From the NCBI RefSeq assembly GCF_040096455.1, contig NZ_JBBMER010000004.1, forward strand, positions 186,001 through 250,000: a stretch of DNA of 64,000 bases, given 5' to 3'. The stretch comes from Lachnospira rogosae (lineage in GTDB: Bacteria; Bacillota; Clostridia; Lachnospirales; Lachnospiraceae). The translations under genes and the position numbers were made by a program. Below are positions 63,891 through 64,000 of this stretch, piece by piece (within the stretch, counting starts at the first letter, position 1; each line of letters opens with the position of its first letter). The notes beneath the pieces were generated by a model. That model saw only the letters and a list, made by a program, of their open reading frames with translations. It made no database searches and was not told the origin of the DNA.

Positions 63891-64000
63891 AAGTTTAAGT
63901 ATATAAAATGGATAATGGGAAATGCGGTTTATTGACCGCTGGGGGAAATATTCAATTGTATGCTTATGAAGAAGGATAAATATAAATATACAATAGCAGC
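63891..64000. other. Right-edge non-coding sequence
   Basis: About 110 nt of A+T-rich sequence with a short GCGGTTTATTGACCGC hairpin near 63924-63939. No gene was recognised before the window ends. Confidence 0.3.

Overview
The window looks like a low-GC Firmicute chromosome of the Clostridia, most likely family Lachnospiraceae. The pointers are strong AGGAGG-type ribosome sites, A+T-rich codons (Thr ACA, Arg AGA, Ile ATA), an infC-rpmI-rplT operon with an ATT start and an attenuator leader, a feoA-feoA-feoB cluster with the 43-residue Cys-rich FeoB partner, a single-chain PurL of 1250 residues, and class II isocitrate dehydrogenase. The genus cannot be fixed from this sequence alone. No rRNA, tRNA or CRISPR array was recognised.

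Layout. 0.1-11 kb: a DinG/XPD-like helicase with a RecB/Cas4-like nuclease domain, a tandem-repeat protein, a FapA-family protein, two adjacent M14-type metallopeptidase homologues (the second with its zinc and catalytic residues replaced), and purL. 11-22.7 kb: an iron/metal region with repeated GTTAG-N6-CTAAC palindromes (DUF2325 protein, DUF3793 protein, flavodoxin, FeoA, FeoA, FeoB, Cys-rich FeoB partner, Fur-family protein, small membrane protein, P1B-type ATPase). It ends with an ABC exporter behind a near-perfect 19-bp DtxR-type box. 22.7-46 kb: mostly housekeeping genes (asnB on the minus strand, icd, pgsA, GDPD, ptsI, hflX, folA, an ECF sigma/anti-sigma pair, an amidase, a SpoIID-like protein, infC-rpmI-rplT, a trigger-factor-like lipoprotein, pcrA, rlmD).

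46-58.7 kb is an accessory island with different codon use (more CGT/CGC Arg and ATT Ile). It carries a type III restriction-modification pair (mod-res), a patch of repeats and hairpins with a G9 tract, a RloA/RloB ATPase-TOPRIM pair, a SEFIR-domain protein followed by a polytopic and a single-span membrane protein, a broken serine recombinase, and a decayed IS110/IS1111-type element. Downstream of the transposase remnant lies a roughly 207-nt segment closed by a 22-position stem with two internal stem-loop domains, a good candidate for the element's bridge (seeker) RNA. The SEFIR plus two membrane proteins is the best candidate here for an undescribed multi-gene defence system.

58.7-64 kb holds a MATE exporter with an AraC-type regulator, a graveyard of toxin-antitoxin and RhuM fragments, a second MATE exporter, an ambiguous small reading frame and a GNAT acetyltransferase. 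All family assignments come from motifs read by eye; no database search was run.
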